Shown one piece after another: positions 24,899 through 36,644 of a stretch of DNA of 64,000 bases. The DNA comes from Lunularia cruciata. Lineage: Eukaryota; Streptophyta; Marchantiopsida; Lunulariales; Lunulariaceae. Position 1 is the first letter of the stretch, and every line of letters begins with the position of its first letter. The notes beneath the pieces are model-generated. The model saw nothing but the letters and a program-made list of their open reading frames with translations, had not been told where the DNA came from and did no database searches. The DNA lies in contig OX419757.1 in the NCBI GenBank assembly GCA_948567375.1, positions 58,838,001 to 58,902,000 of the forward strand, read 5' to 3'. The position numbers were made by a program, and so were the translations under genes.

Positions 24899-25344
24899 CT
24901 TGAGCTTTTAGTCCTTCATGTGCTCGGACTACATCTACTGTGAATCTTCAATGTGATCAAACAAGTTAATCTCTGTCTACAATTGAGATTCCTGGTGGCA
25001 AATAACTGACAGAATTCCGTCTCATAAAGATCTGCGTAGAACTAAATCTGTGTTGGTTTCGTTGTAAAAGTCTCGACGGCTCCTAAGCTACTTTTAAGGT
25101 TACTTTCTACTTTTGCAAATGGCTGCTGGGACTCAAACGTGTCATCACGCCTGGAAGCCACAGGATATGGAATGAGAAAGGGCCTGTTCATCCTCTGTCA
25201 ACCAGTTAGATGTACTAAGTCGTGGACACCTAAGAGTCCCGGACCCACAAACTGTGTCACTAGTTTATCCACATCCAGGCGCACGAAGATTTTATTTCTG
25301 ATCTCCAGTAGATTATAGTTGTTAATTTTGACACATCCAGTTAC

Positions 25345-25500
25345 CTGACGAATACATGCGATCCTATACGGCATGCTTCGAACACCAGGAGAAAGAGCTT
25401 TGGCCGCTTGCAATAATTTCAGCATGCTGAAGTGAGCTTTACGCACACACAAGAGGCAGTGATGACTTAAAACTTTACAAGATGTGACACACTCTTTGAG
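25345..25500 (-). CDS. Candidate 52-codon internal exon
   Basis: On the minus strand a pyrimidine-rich acceptor (gattgtgtttcag) precedes an open 156-nt block that ends CGTCAG followed by GTAACT, a good donor. The block is exactly 52 codons, phase 0 at both ends, and encodes a Cys- and Leu-rich helical stretch (LLQAAKALSPGVRSMPYR near its end). Flanking exons could not be chained, so it may be chance or belong to a gene ending near 25.2 kb. Not recognised. Confidence 0.25.
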
Positions 25501-26329
25501 CTGAAACACAATCGGCAAAATAGAGGGGTGTGGTCAGTCTATTTCCTCAGTTCGGGATGCGAAGACCAAAGAAATTTGGCCTTGTACCCAAGGTAGCTCA
25601 TAGGTGGCGTATCTGTCATGTACGAGATCGCAAATAGTGCGATGTCCGTGTCGCAGTGACCAAATGTTTGCATGATAGTTAATAGATGACAAGTACGCTT
25701 CTGATCCCGAATGAGAAATATCATGAACTCTCTTACTCATAGACAAGTCTGCCACACAGTTGCAGCTCCTCGAGTACGAGCCCCCGGACAACGGTTGTAA
25801 GGAAGAACGACAGATAGATTCGTGCTGAAGACAATCGAGGGAAGCTACAACTATGTGAAGTTACATAAAGTCTAAGCACAAACCAGCCATCCTGAATTAT
25901 CCAGAGAACGAACGACAAAATTGTCAGAATATGATTACAGGTAGATTGAGGTACAGCGTCGTTGATTTGCATCGTAGCTGTGCCAAAGGCCCTTTGAAGT
26001 CTGAGACTAGCAATAAGCTGCGCCGACGGGACATTCACTTTGCTCCCAAACAGTCAAACCAAGTTCTATAAAGGTAGTAAAACAGAAACTGATTAAGGAG
26101 AGCAAGGCCGGTCGAGTATGACTGCAGGAGAGGTGGCTCTAATGGTACAGGTGCAGGTAATCTTAATTATCGATAGTCCATTTCTCTGGGTACTCTTCGA
26201 ACCTAACAGGTGTGTGAACGTCACCAGAACCTAAGTTGTTTAAAAGTCCAGCTAGGGTGGAGGGTCTGCTCTGATAACTGGATTGTCTAAAGTACAGGTG
26301 TGTTATACTGATGTGAGTTGGTATTGAGG

Positions 26330-29096
26330 TTACTGCGAAGGTGAACCGATCCAGGAAATTTCTTCAAGATTGACGTGGTCCCGTATTGAAGACGGTACTT
26401 GCTTGAAGTCGTCGACCCTCCAACCTGACAGGTGCATGACGGCAATGTGAGACAATGGAGGAATGGCCCCCATGTACAACATCGTGCAGCGAAGTGCTTC
26501 TTCTTGCTCTTCTTTGTCCTCCTTGAAGTCATAGTCACCTATCTCATGCCACTGAAATTTTCCTGTTCATGGACGTCAGTGTGTACTTGATAAGTGATAC
26601 GCGTGAAGACAAAATGCATTTGATCGTGCACAACTCCTTACATCACACCTCGAGCTCAATGGATGCTTTTTGGTAGAGTAAGAGCTATGAACTTGGAACA
26701 AAAGCTATTCCACTTGCAACAAGAGCCTTAAGCGTGGGGTTTTGATGAGCAGATGGTGCATCCAATACCTTCATTAATCTCGACTGTGAGACTGATACGG
26801 CAGTTGAAAGACATCTTGGTCTTATCATCTGGTTGTCTGATGGCCACAACATTTACTTTCAGTTTCTCAAACTTGTTTTCCGCTCCACTGGTGGCCTATG
26901 GACGAGAAACGAACTAAACAGTTAAATGTCAGCCAGCACAGCATCAATGAGCAATACCTGCTTCAGCTGCAGTTCATCCTGGATTTCTTTCAGACAATCC
27001 ACTTCGGTGAAACAGACCCACGATTAAGCGAGTCGCTTTAGGGTCAGATCTGAGGCGATAAAAGTTTCCGGACACACAACCCCCGGTGAACTAAGATTCC
27101 TACAAGGTCGTGTGTCGAGTTCTCTGCTGCACTGAGCTTTGCGACTTGCGTAAGAAGATGGGTGAAACGTAGAAGCTATGTAACAAATAGCTTCCAATCT
27201 CGTTTCCGATCCTTCAGAGAGCTACACATACTGAGGGACGGTGGTTAAGTATCGCCGTTGAGTCCCTCTGTTAACTCTTTCTGGTTATGACTCAGGTGTA
27301 AGGGGTTAGCTTGGATCACTACCGTCTATCTACACGCGGGTTTCAAGCAAGCTTACCTTGGTGAAAGTTTGGTGAGCGTTCCAGGTGTATGAAAAGCTGT
27401 GCCGGATTGGCTTCACGGATACACCCTTATACTCCGTAAGAACCTCGTTGGAATCCCTGTCCCTGAAGATGAAGATCCGCTCCGACAGTTGATGCATGAC
27501 ATCAGGACCCAATGAAACACCTCGAGTAACATCCAATGCCTCCACGTTCACAAGCGCCTCACCCGTGAGATAGTCGTACAACTTGCCCATAGTGTGCCAA
27601 AAGACAATCCGTCCGTCATTTCCTGTTCGGAGGGTAGTCCATCTGGAAACAAAGGACCCAAAGATGAACTCAGTTAAAGCAAGAGTAATGTAATGTCAGG
27701 AGGTTTCTCACCATCAAAGCGAAGGGATTTGTAGTTTCTATATATTACAAATTAGATGAATGAACCGGTAGCTTTTGAATAGGAGAGGGTGATTTTGGCA
27801 CCTTCCAAAATTGGGGTCACTTTTGGATGCACCAAGTGTTGTGGAGCTGGTAGTCTCTGCTTCCGAACGCCTCAAGTTCTGGTTGCTTTTAGTACGCTCC
27901 ATCTTCATATTTGCGAGTTCTTCTGTTGCTTTCTCAAGAGATTTTAGAGATTTCTCTGAAGATGGTCTTACAATTTCATTATGAACTTTGGTGTAAATTT
28001 CCTCTGACATGCAATCGATTTCCTCGAGTTCGTCCTCCCTAAGTGGTGGCCCTGAAGAGATTGAATCGGTAGGCCAGTCTGCAGAATATATCTCCTGTTC
28101 ATTCAACAGCCTAACCGCTCGGATGTGCAGCTTCAGCTCCTCTTCTGATTGAAATATGGGATCCTTTGCATCACACAATTCATAATCTAATTCATCCTCT
28201 TCTCCCTCCTTCTCTAAACAAGTGTCTCCATCCTTAAGTTTTGCTTCACCCACTGGATGTTTCACCCCCTGACGAGCATATACAACCCCCTCTATTGCTC
28301 CTCCACTCTGACGAAGATCACGGAAATGGTCTGCAAGGTCTTTGTCATCTGCTTCAAAGGAAAATCTAGAACGGAGGCCACGAAGAACCTCAGCAGGCAC
28401 TTTCTCTTCACCCTCAAGAGACAATCTTCGCCACTTCTTCGTAGGTTCAACGCTCTGTAGCTCCTGCAAATCATCAGCTGGTACATGCACAGTTTCTGCA
28501 CATCAACGGAAAAGAACCTTAAATTTTAAGGCCCAGCCCCCATTCATCTAGGGGAACCACTTATTCTAAAGTTCTCAAGACCCACTTCAACTAGGTGAGG
28601 TTACCTTTGACAATTGTGAGGACAGAACAGAAGTGAGGTTACCTTTGACAATTGTTTCTCCTTCATTCTCCTGAAGCGAATCTCGCTTCCTACTGAAAGG
28701 GTGGCTTTGAATGTCCAAAGTGTACGCTTTCTCGCTCACGTTGCCACTGCGATTTCGCCTAATCCCGACGTTTTCCACGTTATCCCCTTTGCCACTTCCT
28801 CTTTCATACAGAGGAATGTCGTTTACCTCCCCATCCTGACTTCGTCTAGTTTCTTTCGCAAAGCTGTATTTGGATTTCCTAAGGCTGGTGGATTCATCCG
28901 AATCGGCGTTAAAAACATCATCGGTGTAGTGAAATTGATCATCTTCAACAAAATCTACTTCTATCTCAAGAGGCTTCCGTGCAGCAGCTATCCTCAGTCT
29001 CTCTTTCTCCTTCCTCTTCTGCAGCAGTTTGACCACATCATCCCCGTACTTGTACCCAGCATAAGCTGCCACTACAGCACCCACCACTCGGAACAT
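26330..29096 (-). CDS. Gene 1: five-exon gene, DUF1838-like C-terminal half
   Basis: Exons on the minus strand: 29096-28643, 28495-27802, 27642-27357, 26895-26769 and 26538-26330; stop at 26330-26332. All joins keep frame (phases 1, 2, 0, 1) with GT-AG introns, giving about 589 residues. ATG at 29096 starts MFRVVGAVVAAYAGYKYG, a short hydrophobic segment followed by a basic run, perhaps a membrane anchor or targeting peptide. Residues ~40-380 are charged and low in complexity (acidic ~245-285). From ~384 the protein is compact: FWHTMGKLYDYLTGE, then IFIFRDRDSNEVLTEYKG, and near the end MHLSGWRVDDFKQVP. I read these as the DUF1838 pattern (yRDp.TgEvLteY.G; later vMHL..wRvd.f..lP), from memory without a search. 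Biochemical role unknown. The last acceptor (gcatgagatag) lacks a good pyrimidine tract. The first donor is duplicated. Confidence 0.72.
26958..26978 (-). other. Possible 21-nt microexon of gene 1
   Basis: Between exons 3 and 4, GAAATCCAG precedes GATGAACTGCAGCTGAAGCA(G), which is followed by GTATTG. It is phase 0 on both sides and would add seven residues (DELQLKQ) in frame. The next intron would be only 62 nt (26896-26957), but has a good branch-like CTGAC and a T-rich acceptor. Skipping it is equally in frame, so transcripts are needed to decide. Confidence 0.35.
28595..28655 (-). repeat. Duplicated splice donor at gene 1 exon 1
   Basis: A 23-bp sequence (gtgaggttacctttgacaat plus tgt) occurs at 28595-28617 and again at 28633-28655, offset 38 bp. 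Each copy carries the same donor, CAAAG|GTAACCTCAC on the minus strand. Use of the proximal copy (exon ends at 28643) keeps the reading frame into exon 2. Use of the distal copy (exon ends at 28605) adds 38 nt and shifts the frame. Confidence 0.85.
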
Positions 29097-29263
29097 TCTT
29101 CCTTCCACCCTTCGTTCACAGCGGCGTTCTTGAAATCTTGTCAAATCAAGAAAATTTCCTTGAAAACAGGAAATATTCCGTCAAACATAATCCCAGTTTC
29201 TCTAAAATGTAGGATAATGGAGTAGGAATCACAACCCAATTCCTTCCTCGGCTCAAGACCTAG

Positions 29264-29818
29264 ATGAAGAGTGTGGAATACTGCAAAACAGACAAACTGG
29301 GGCAGCACTTGGTCATCAGGGAGAGAGAATTCCGAATTCCTGGCGCTGAAAACTGCTTGCTAGCGGCACATCACGAGCTGGTGGCAGGAGAGCGGAAGGT
29401 GTTTCAAAGCCGCTCTCTCTGCCCATACCCCGACTCCATCACCACTCGGGTGCTCCTATACCATCCCAGGAGACCCATTGCTTACTGTCACGAAGAAGTA
29501 AAAAAGAACGACGAAAGTTTCCTGAACTCTACAGTTCCCTATTTACACCGCCAAGGGGCTCCATACCTTTCTTTACTGACCACACACGGCGATATTCTCC
29601 CAAGTTTCCTTCTTCATGCTGTAATTGGAGAGTTCCTGTGGCTCCTCAACCCCCTGCCAGAACAAGCCCGGCCCCCGTTTTCAGCAAACCCCAGAAGATT
29701 AAACCCGTATCCTCCCAACTGCGGAACCCCAAAACAAAGACGTGGACTTCCAGGTCGTGAATCTCCTCAACCTTCTCATCAGGAGACGTTTCGAGCCATG
29801 AGCAGCAGATCACTTTAG
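29264..29818 (+). CDS. Unrecognised 184-codon frame divergent from gene 1
   Basis: Open on the plus strand from an ATG at 29264, only 168 bp from the gene 1 start, so the two would share a divergent promoter. The C-terminal third is Pro- and Arg-rich (e.g. PLPEQARPPFSANPRR). A further 102-codon frame follows at 29849-30157, ending just after a CT microsatellite (30043-30057). No domain recognised. It could be the first exon of a divergent gene, a long 5' leader, or chance openness in GC-richer DNA. Confidence 0.3.
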   Translation: MKSVEYCKTDKLGQHLVIREREFRIPGAENCLLAAHHELVAGERKVFQSRSLCPYPDSITTRVLLYHPRRPIAYCHEEVKKNDESFLNSTVPYLHRQGAPYLSLLTTHGDILPSFLLHAVIGEFLWLLNPLPEQARPPFSANPRRLNPYPPNCGTPKQRRGLPGRESPQPSHQETFRAMSSRSL

Positions 29819-30157
29819 ATTTCGGCCATAGTCAGCAATCAAGAGTGTGTGGGTCTTCTTGCCATGATGGCCCTGCAGCCACTCGACATCGTCTGTGGAC
29901 GAGATTCCTCGCTATGTGAGACAAGAACTAATCAAACTATCAACACCATCCGCGCTTTGAATCTTCTTCCGTCGCATGATTCACGTCCTTGTCCATCCCA
30001 GAGTGGATTCCATATCTATCCTCCTAATTCCAGAGCACTATACTCTCTCTCTCTCTCGTGTCTTTTGAGTAACAACCCTCTCACTCCACAGCTTCAGAAC
30101 CTCCGAAACCACTCCGTTGTTCGTAAGTCTCTCTATCTTATTAATTACCTCGACTGA

Positions 30158-33100
30158 CTAAAGTGAACATCTCAGAGCCCCTGAGGTGGAGAATCGATCT
30201 CAACGCTGCAGAAATCTTGGAACTGACTGATTAAAATGGCAAGTAGTAATGCCTCTGATAACTAATCAAGAAAGATACAAGATAAGGAGAGAATGTTTTC
30301 CCCCAAGAGGAGGTGGGCCAGGAAGAGAATGAAAGGTCGACGGATTCCGAGGGCTACAAATCCCCATGATGACTTTGTGGAGAAACAATGGATTGCAATG
30401 TCAGGGTTTTGGCCAATGGAAATTCTTCAGTTTCCATCACGTGGAAGGAGTCACCTATACCCAATCGAGTGAACCCAAACTAGAGTGAATTTTCTCCGCT
30501 CCAATGACCGAATCCACCTCATTGAAACCAGTGCTCCATGCATCGCTGCCTATGCTGTGCTGGGAGGGCTCCTTGCATCCTGTTTTTGCCATACCCCAGA
30601 ACGTACTATGCAGGAATCCGCCGTTGGTACTGGGAGAGGTGCACATGGACATTGTTTTATTCTTCCAATTATTTTCATGTATTTCAGTGGAATGGCCCTT
30701 GCATCCATGTTTAGAAAAGGTTAAAAGGTTGACGGTAAGCGTCAGTAAAATAAAAGTAGATATATATGTCATTCATTAATATTGTAAATATAACTGATTA
30801 TGCAGAAAATTTCTATTTGAACTTCCTGATGTGGAAGAGTGCGGTAGTTTTAGTTATGTAGTGAAATCGTATTTATATTTATATCGTGACATACTTCTCC
30901 GATGGTGTATAATGATCAAGAATGCACAACTATGAGTTTCTTAATATATTTTTCGAGATTGTAAGTAAACCAAGACTTTTGTATTGGAAACGGAGGAAGA
31001 AATATGATGATGAAATCCTACATAGCCATATTGGCATGCTTAGTTACGTTTGGTGACTATTTTTTGCTTTTTACGCGTATCTATATATTTATGCAAATTG
31101 ATTGACATGATCAATTCATCCACTTATATAGTCTATATATCAGTCATTTTTGGTTCTATCCATTCTCTATTACATGCTTTCTCAAAGTTGAACGGGTTGC
31201 TTTTACTTCTATACATGCGCATTGATTGCCTGGAAGATGGACATTTTATACCTTGTCATACGTATAAATTTGTGATTTTTATGCACCTACCATTGCATGC
31301 TTTAGGTACAGTCACGGAGGTATTGATTAGATATTTAAGACTGTAATTATAGGACCCATGATGAGGGTAACATGATGTGGGAATTGATTTCGGAATCGCT
31401 TAGTGATTCAGTTGTTACCACTTTATGCCAGCGTTTTGGACCTCGGATGTTAATAAGTTTAACGTTTTACTTGCATGACAATTCATTGTAGATTCATGAC
31501 TTTCCAGCAGTAGGCCCGTAATCTCGATATATGGTCAAATGGATATGTAACGAATCCTTGAAAGCTTTGACATCGTTATTGAGAGAAATGGCTCGTGAAA
31601 AAGGGTAGAAGTGCTCGGTTTAGGCTGGAAAATATCTTCTTCGTTTGAGTTGAGAATCTTTTTGGTACTAATCGTTGTATCCATGAGGATTTCAATGTTA
31701 ACAAAAGAAGATGATTAGTGGGGTGTGCCTAATTCGTTTGTCAACAAGATTAAGGTGTGCGGGTTTCTCGTCATTTTCCTAGAGAATAATGACTAAGAGT
31801 TCTTATCATCGACCTCAACTAGGTGTGATTCGAAGGTTTTGCAGCAGCAACACTTTCACTGCAGTAGGCAAGTGATCTTAGTACCAATATGAATGTCCCT
31901 GCCAAACATAACTCCAAACAGTAATGCAATGTGAAGGGTCTCTTGACAGAATTAGAAGCCATCAATAGTAACACTTATAGTGATATCACTATCTTGAACA
32001 ATACGAGCCATCACCAGAGCTCATATGGCTCTTAAGTGATGTGGATAAACTATTGTCACCATCTTGACCCAATGGGCCATATCTGGGTCTGAAAAGCAAA
32101 CAAGAAAGATATGTTTCGCCATTAACCTGAAAGTACGCATTACCGATAATAGCGACAAGAAATTAGGACATCAACAATTCAGGTGGTGAGAAGTAAGGAG
32201 GTCGTCATCTGATCTATCTGGTCTCAGAGCAAGAGACGAATTCATGGTGTGAGAAGCATAGGACTCAATAAAATATTAGTCTACAGTGAAAGTGGAAGTG
32301 GTCAGCTACACTGATCTATCTAGTCTCAAAGCAAGAGACGAATTCAGTGGAGATAGCATACAATCAGAGTAAAGTGGAAGCGCTCAGCTGCACTAGTCTA
32401 TCTGGTCTCAGAGCAGCAGCAATCGCTGATGTAACCTGAATAAACAGAAGTCTGGTTACAAAAAGTTGTCCATCCGCAAAAGCTGGCAGGCACTGGCACC
32501 CACATGGATCACAATATCGTGTGCTTTCCCTTTTGGAAACGAGCGTCCAGCAATGACCGAACCAGATACCAAAATACCAAAAGTTAGCCAGTTCCGTTCA
32601 AGAATCCGACCACGGTCTCATAGCCTTGTACCTCCGCGTTTCTAGCCTACCATGGAACTTTGCAAAACTATGGTCTCTTTGTCTTAAACTGAAATCTTAT
32701 ATCAATGAGTCGATTGGACTTCATAAGCACGATATTGGTCCACTTAGTTTGCAGTCTGAATTGCTGATGAATTTTCCTCTGGCAAGAATGTCATGAGGGG
32801 GCTGGATTTTGTGCTGTAGACCTCCGATTGAGATCATGTCGTAGTCCGGTACAGTCGGTTAGAGAACGCTTCATGCAGTCCTAGCTTTATCTCTGGTGCA
32901 CCAGCTTTTAGAATGTGTTGCTCAATCAGCCAAATAGCTACAATCTTGACATTGGCCTCGGTGCATTCCCTAGGTGGTTAGGGAGAACAACACTCCATAT
33001 ACGATAACACATGATTTTGCTCGCTTTATGGCCCCTTGTCTGCGTGCTTCCTATGTGTAATCGACACTCCAAAGTACACTACAGGACTTAGTCCTTGTGT

Positions 33101-34690
33101 TCCAGACCAGACTACTGCAGACAATTTCATAGGTTCTAACTAACAATGAGAGCCTTGGGGATTCCACGAAAGCTCTGGCCGCTGTTCTCTTCGAAGTGAT
33201 TGAAAAGAACTTTGAGGATAAATATGACAAACAGTAGTGAAGAACCTTACAGGAGCAACTCTAGGTCTCAGACCTTGGTTGTAATTCGTAATTGAAAACT
33301 TCAGTAGACTGAGGTCGAGCACCTCACAATTGTTGCTGAAGCAAGGACATGATTTTATATGTCTCCCAAGTATTGGGACTCTGAAGAGGATTCTGAATTG
33401 ATTACCTGTGGTTCAAACACAGCAAGTTCCAGATATAAGGGCAGTTTCTTGTCATTCCCTCTGGTTGTTAAAGCCTTGCGTGTCTACGTCAATATGTCCA
33501 GATTAAACAATATATTTCTGGAGATGGAGAGCACATCACCACCGCACTGTCACAACGTTATGATAGGCAAAATTCCATACTCCAGCAAGAGCCGGTTGGA
33601 GTACTGACTACATGCACTGTGAAAGCAGAACTCTGCATCTTAACGACAAAAGTGGGCGCATAAGAACAGCGACTATATAGGTATATGAGAACAGAAGCCG
33701 TTCTGGGAACGGGTTATCCAGAACTCATGAAGTGCAAATGATCGGTAAGCAAGATGTACATGATTCACAATGCTAGAATAGTGAGAAATCCATACGGTAG
33801 AATGCATCGAATGTAACTTGAAGCAAAGGCATAATTGAAACAACATGAGAATAACATATGGCTAACAGACTAGTAAACAACCGTGAAATCGAGAACTCTA
33901 TGCAAACAATTGCGACAAATAGGAAACGCAATGTAAAACACTGCCAGTAAGCCGTGCATGAACGATAAAAATTAAAAACGTGGGCTGGAGTTGGGTAGGA
34001 ACCCAGGAATCAGGCAAAGAGCGAAGGAAAGTTAATAGGGAGGGAATTAGCTGGGTAATGGAGTGGAACAATGCGAGACTATAGGATGGTGTGGCTATAT
34101 GACCAGGACTGATGACAGACCTGTGGAGAGAGAAAGATATGGTGGATTCGGTGGAGGAGATGTCTGGATGCAAAGCAGGTTGAATGAGATATTGAGAAAT
34201 GAGGACAGAAGCCATTCGAGGAACGAGAGATCCAGAACTCATTGAATGCAAATAAGATGCATGATACGTAATGTATACAAAAACTGTGCAAGAAGAAATT
34301 AGTATAAAACCGGGAAAGGAGATAAAATGGAAAAAACTGAGCGATTGTAAGCAAAAGAAAACGCCATCTAGAAACAATTAAAGAGCAACATAGGTTGAAT
34401 GAGATATTGGAGATATGAGGACAGAAGGCGTTCAAGGGGCGGGGGATCCAGAACTCATTAATTGCAAATGAAATGTAGATGAAATGGCAATAAAATGAAA
34501 GCAGAACTGACTAACAAATATGCGAATAGGAGATGAAATCTACTTCATAAAAAATATGTGTTGCTTGCGACTAACAAATATGCGAATGGGGGATGAAATC
34601 TAATTCATAAAAAGCATGTATTGTCAAGCAACGAACATATATAACTACATGTAGAGAATCTGTGAAACAATGTGTACTGAGAAAACGAAG
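30158..34690. other. Intergenic DNA of the gene island with short repeats
   Basis: No gene modelled. A ~34-bp sequence, GATCTATCTGGTCTCAGAGC and on to GACGAATTCA, occurs at 32211-32244 and 32313-32346, with a shorter version at 32394-32415. Before the last two lies a shared AAAGTGGAAG..GTCAGCT lead-in. An ~80-bp segment recurs at 33683-33741, 34176-34256 and 34391-34473 (core GAGGACAGAAG...ATCCAGAACTCAT). Open frames such as 33898-34377 on the minus strand have no coding character I trust. Confidence 0.5.
34509..34628. repeat. Tandem duplication, 60-bp unit
   Basis: 34509-34568 and 34569-34628 both run GACTAACAAATATGCGAAT, GGATGAAATCTA.TTCATAAAAA and ATGT.TTG, with a handful of substitutions and no gap. 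Confidence 0.85.
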
Positions 34691-34692
34691 AG

Positions 34693-35016
34693 TCAACTCA
34701 TATCAAGAAATCTCGAAATAATCGAATGTGAAACAATTGAAAACCAACTGAATGAATTGAGAACAAATTGATCGAAACCAACCCCAGATTTCGGGTATGA
34801 AAAAGTAGAGAGGAAATCGTTCTTTGAACAATTTCCACTCTGCTTTACTTTCCCGTTCGGGGAAGTAAAGTAGAGCATGGCGTTAGGGGACTGGATAGAG
34901 TATATCACTGCATGCACTATGGACGCATGAGTCCTGAAACGCTGAAACAGCCAGAGGAGCCAGAAGGCGGCCATAGAAAGCCCCCATGAAAGCCCGTCCG
35001 CCTTCATCAGTGCCAA
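34693..35016 (-). CDS. Unrecognised 107-codon frame with an N-terminal hydrophobic segment
   Basis: From an ATG at 35016 the frame begins MALMKADGLSWGLSMAAFWL and continues LWLFQRF, which would make a signal anchor or membrane segment. The remainder is Ser/Phe-rich and unremarkable. Inside it a 28-bp imperfect palindrome (34843-34870, CTTTACTTTCCCG/GGGAAGTAAAG) overlaps possible donor sites (AAAGTAAAG). A first exon of an unseen gene is possible; so is chance. Confidence 0.2.
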   Translation of the reverse strand: MALMKADGLSWGLSMAAFWLLWLFQRFRTHASIVHAVIYSIQSPNAMLYFTSPNGKVKQSGNCSKNDFLSTFSYPKSGVGFDQFVLNSFSWFSIVSHSIISRFLDMS

Positions 35017-35324
35017 ACGTAGTGCTGAAGTAGCTGAGAGAATGTCAGTACTCCTCGAGCCGAGTATTTGTTCAAAAGCTCATGAGTGCCAAGGCATACT
35101 CGGTTGCTTCCTAAGGTGTCACTCAAAAGTCAGCAATCACATTGAGAGAAGAATTGAGAAAAAGACGGCTGAAAATGAAATTAGGTCTGCCATGTTAGAT
35201 GAGCAGAAGAAGAAATCTAAAAGATAACGACACATACCTGGTAAAGACCTGCAAACTAACCAAGATTAGTAAAGCAAAAGCAAAGAAAGATAAGGTTGAA
35301 GCAAAAGCATAGGTTAAATGACAT

Positions 35325-35714
35325 ATGTGCAGAAAGAAAAGGAATAAAATAATCTGTGAAAGCGATGAAGGGAATGCCTCTATGAACGGAGGTTTAAGTA
35401 TGAAGGAAGCTGACAGTTATCAGCAGCAATCACAGGTATGCAAGACAGAGGAAAGAGGTTCACAAAGACTCAAAAGTGAGGCAAGGTGCGTGCAGGATGG
35501 AGTACTCTGGCATTACCGAGAAAGCAACAACAAGACAGTGGTGAGCATCAAGGCACTAATTGACTTTTTGAGCACCATGGATAGAAGAAAATTCAATATT
35601 GATAAAACGAAGCTCGCGCCTGCGTTTCTGTCAACCTCTCCAAATGTGAGGATCAGCCCCAGTTCTGTCGTTGCTTCGCTTAAGAAAACACCCACAAAAT
35701 ACGAAGGAAAGTGA
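35325..35714 (+). CDS. Unrecognised 129-codon open frame
   Basis: Plus-strand frame from an ATG at 35325 to a stop at 35712-35714. The first half is polar (Glu, Lys, Gln). The second half has a helix-like IKALIDFLSTMDRRKFNID followed by a Ser/Pro/Lys tail. The upstream 35042-35227 frame on the same strand is also charged. It lies 0.9 kb from the 3' end of gene 2 and points towards it. I recognise no family. Confidence 0.22.
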   Translation: MCRKKRNKIICESDEGNASMNGGLSMKEADSYQQQSQVCKTEERGSQRLKSEARCVQDGVLWHYRESNNKTVVSIKALIDFLSTMDRRKFNIDKTKLAPAFLSTSPNVRISPSSVVASLKKTPTKYEGK

Positions 35715-36644
35715 TAGCAACGGGTGTGAATTATGTAAGAGATTCTAAGAGCAACAGAGGCATATGTCAACAGAGAGAAGTAAGTCAGGAATAGAAGGAA
35801 AAGAAGAGTGTCAATAGGCATGTATCAGCAGACAAGTCTAACTAGAAGGAAGAAACTACAGTTGGACTTAGAGAGAAGGGGAAGCAAGGACCGAGGGCAT
35901 TAGAATAAATAGTCTGCGGAGCAGCAAGAAGAAATGGAGAAAAATCTAAGGGAGGAGACGGATGAAGTAAGATACGACGAAAAAGAGATGAAAAACTTGA
36001 TTGTCGAATAGATCATTGAAAACGAAATGTGAGGTATGACATCAAGAACCGCTGAATAAATGGACTATTTTAAAACTTGGGACTACGCTTAACAAGCACC
36101 AGTATGTGAGTGCAGATTCTCATTCAGAACACACTCCAAGTAGGCCGAAAGATTGACCTGACCATCAAATGCTCAAGGCTGCTGGACATTACATCATGAA
36201 ACCATCGAGGGCCTAAATTGACAATGGAGAGCTTCTCTAACATTTGACAAAAGTTAGCGAAGGAACATGTTTATTATCGCAACCAGAACGAGAGGGTTGC
36301 GAAGGATGTTCAGACACAAGTTGGCTGGGCCAGGGGCCACATATGTTTTCACTATTCATGAGAAGACTACAAAACCTGCGATGAGAGTGATTCTAACATT
36401 ATATATATTTGAACTATAAACTTATTTATATATAAATATGGACGGTGTTACAATTTTCGCCAAGAACCGATCTGCTCTTGTGAGCTATCCTTCAACAGAC
36501 AAATTATCAAGACTGGTCGCCGACAAAATTAGCAACACGACTCGGCCCCCTCTTCAAGCTCCGAGCTAGAAATATCGTACATTGCAGCAGACGGGGCTCC
36601 CGGAGTGCTCCGATAAAGTTCAAGAGAGATGGACTGGACCAACT

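Larger units (their letters stand above)
23170..26329. other. GC-richer left flank of the gene island, no confident gene
   Basis: Composition changes sharply from the AT-rich DNA to the left. A CT microsatellite lies at 23254-23275. Long frames exist on the minus strand (listed separately), and several look coding in more than one frame, so appearance alone does not decide. This stretch may hold the 3' part of transcripts from gene 1, a further minus-strand gene, or a non-coding RNA. Confidence 0.4.

Noticed and set aside
25539-25791. Two overlapping minus-strand frames that both looked protein-like
   Set aside because: Both frames look plausible at once, so appearance is not evidence; no splice chain to a start or to the 25345-25500 block could be made.
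28701-29225. A 174-codon plus-strand frame
   Set aside because: It is the complement of gene 1 exon 1, whose frame is supported by in-phase splicing to exon 2.
33898-34435. Long minus-strand frames (159 and 118 codons)
   Set aside because: They overlap each other in two frames, run through dispersed ~80-bp repeats, and have Ser/Phe/Leu-rich composition typical of AG-rich complement DNA.
34843-34870. 28-bp GC-centred palindrome resembling a terminator
   Set aside because: Plant nuclear genes do not use such terminators, and no transcript end is indicated there.
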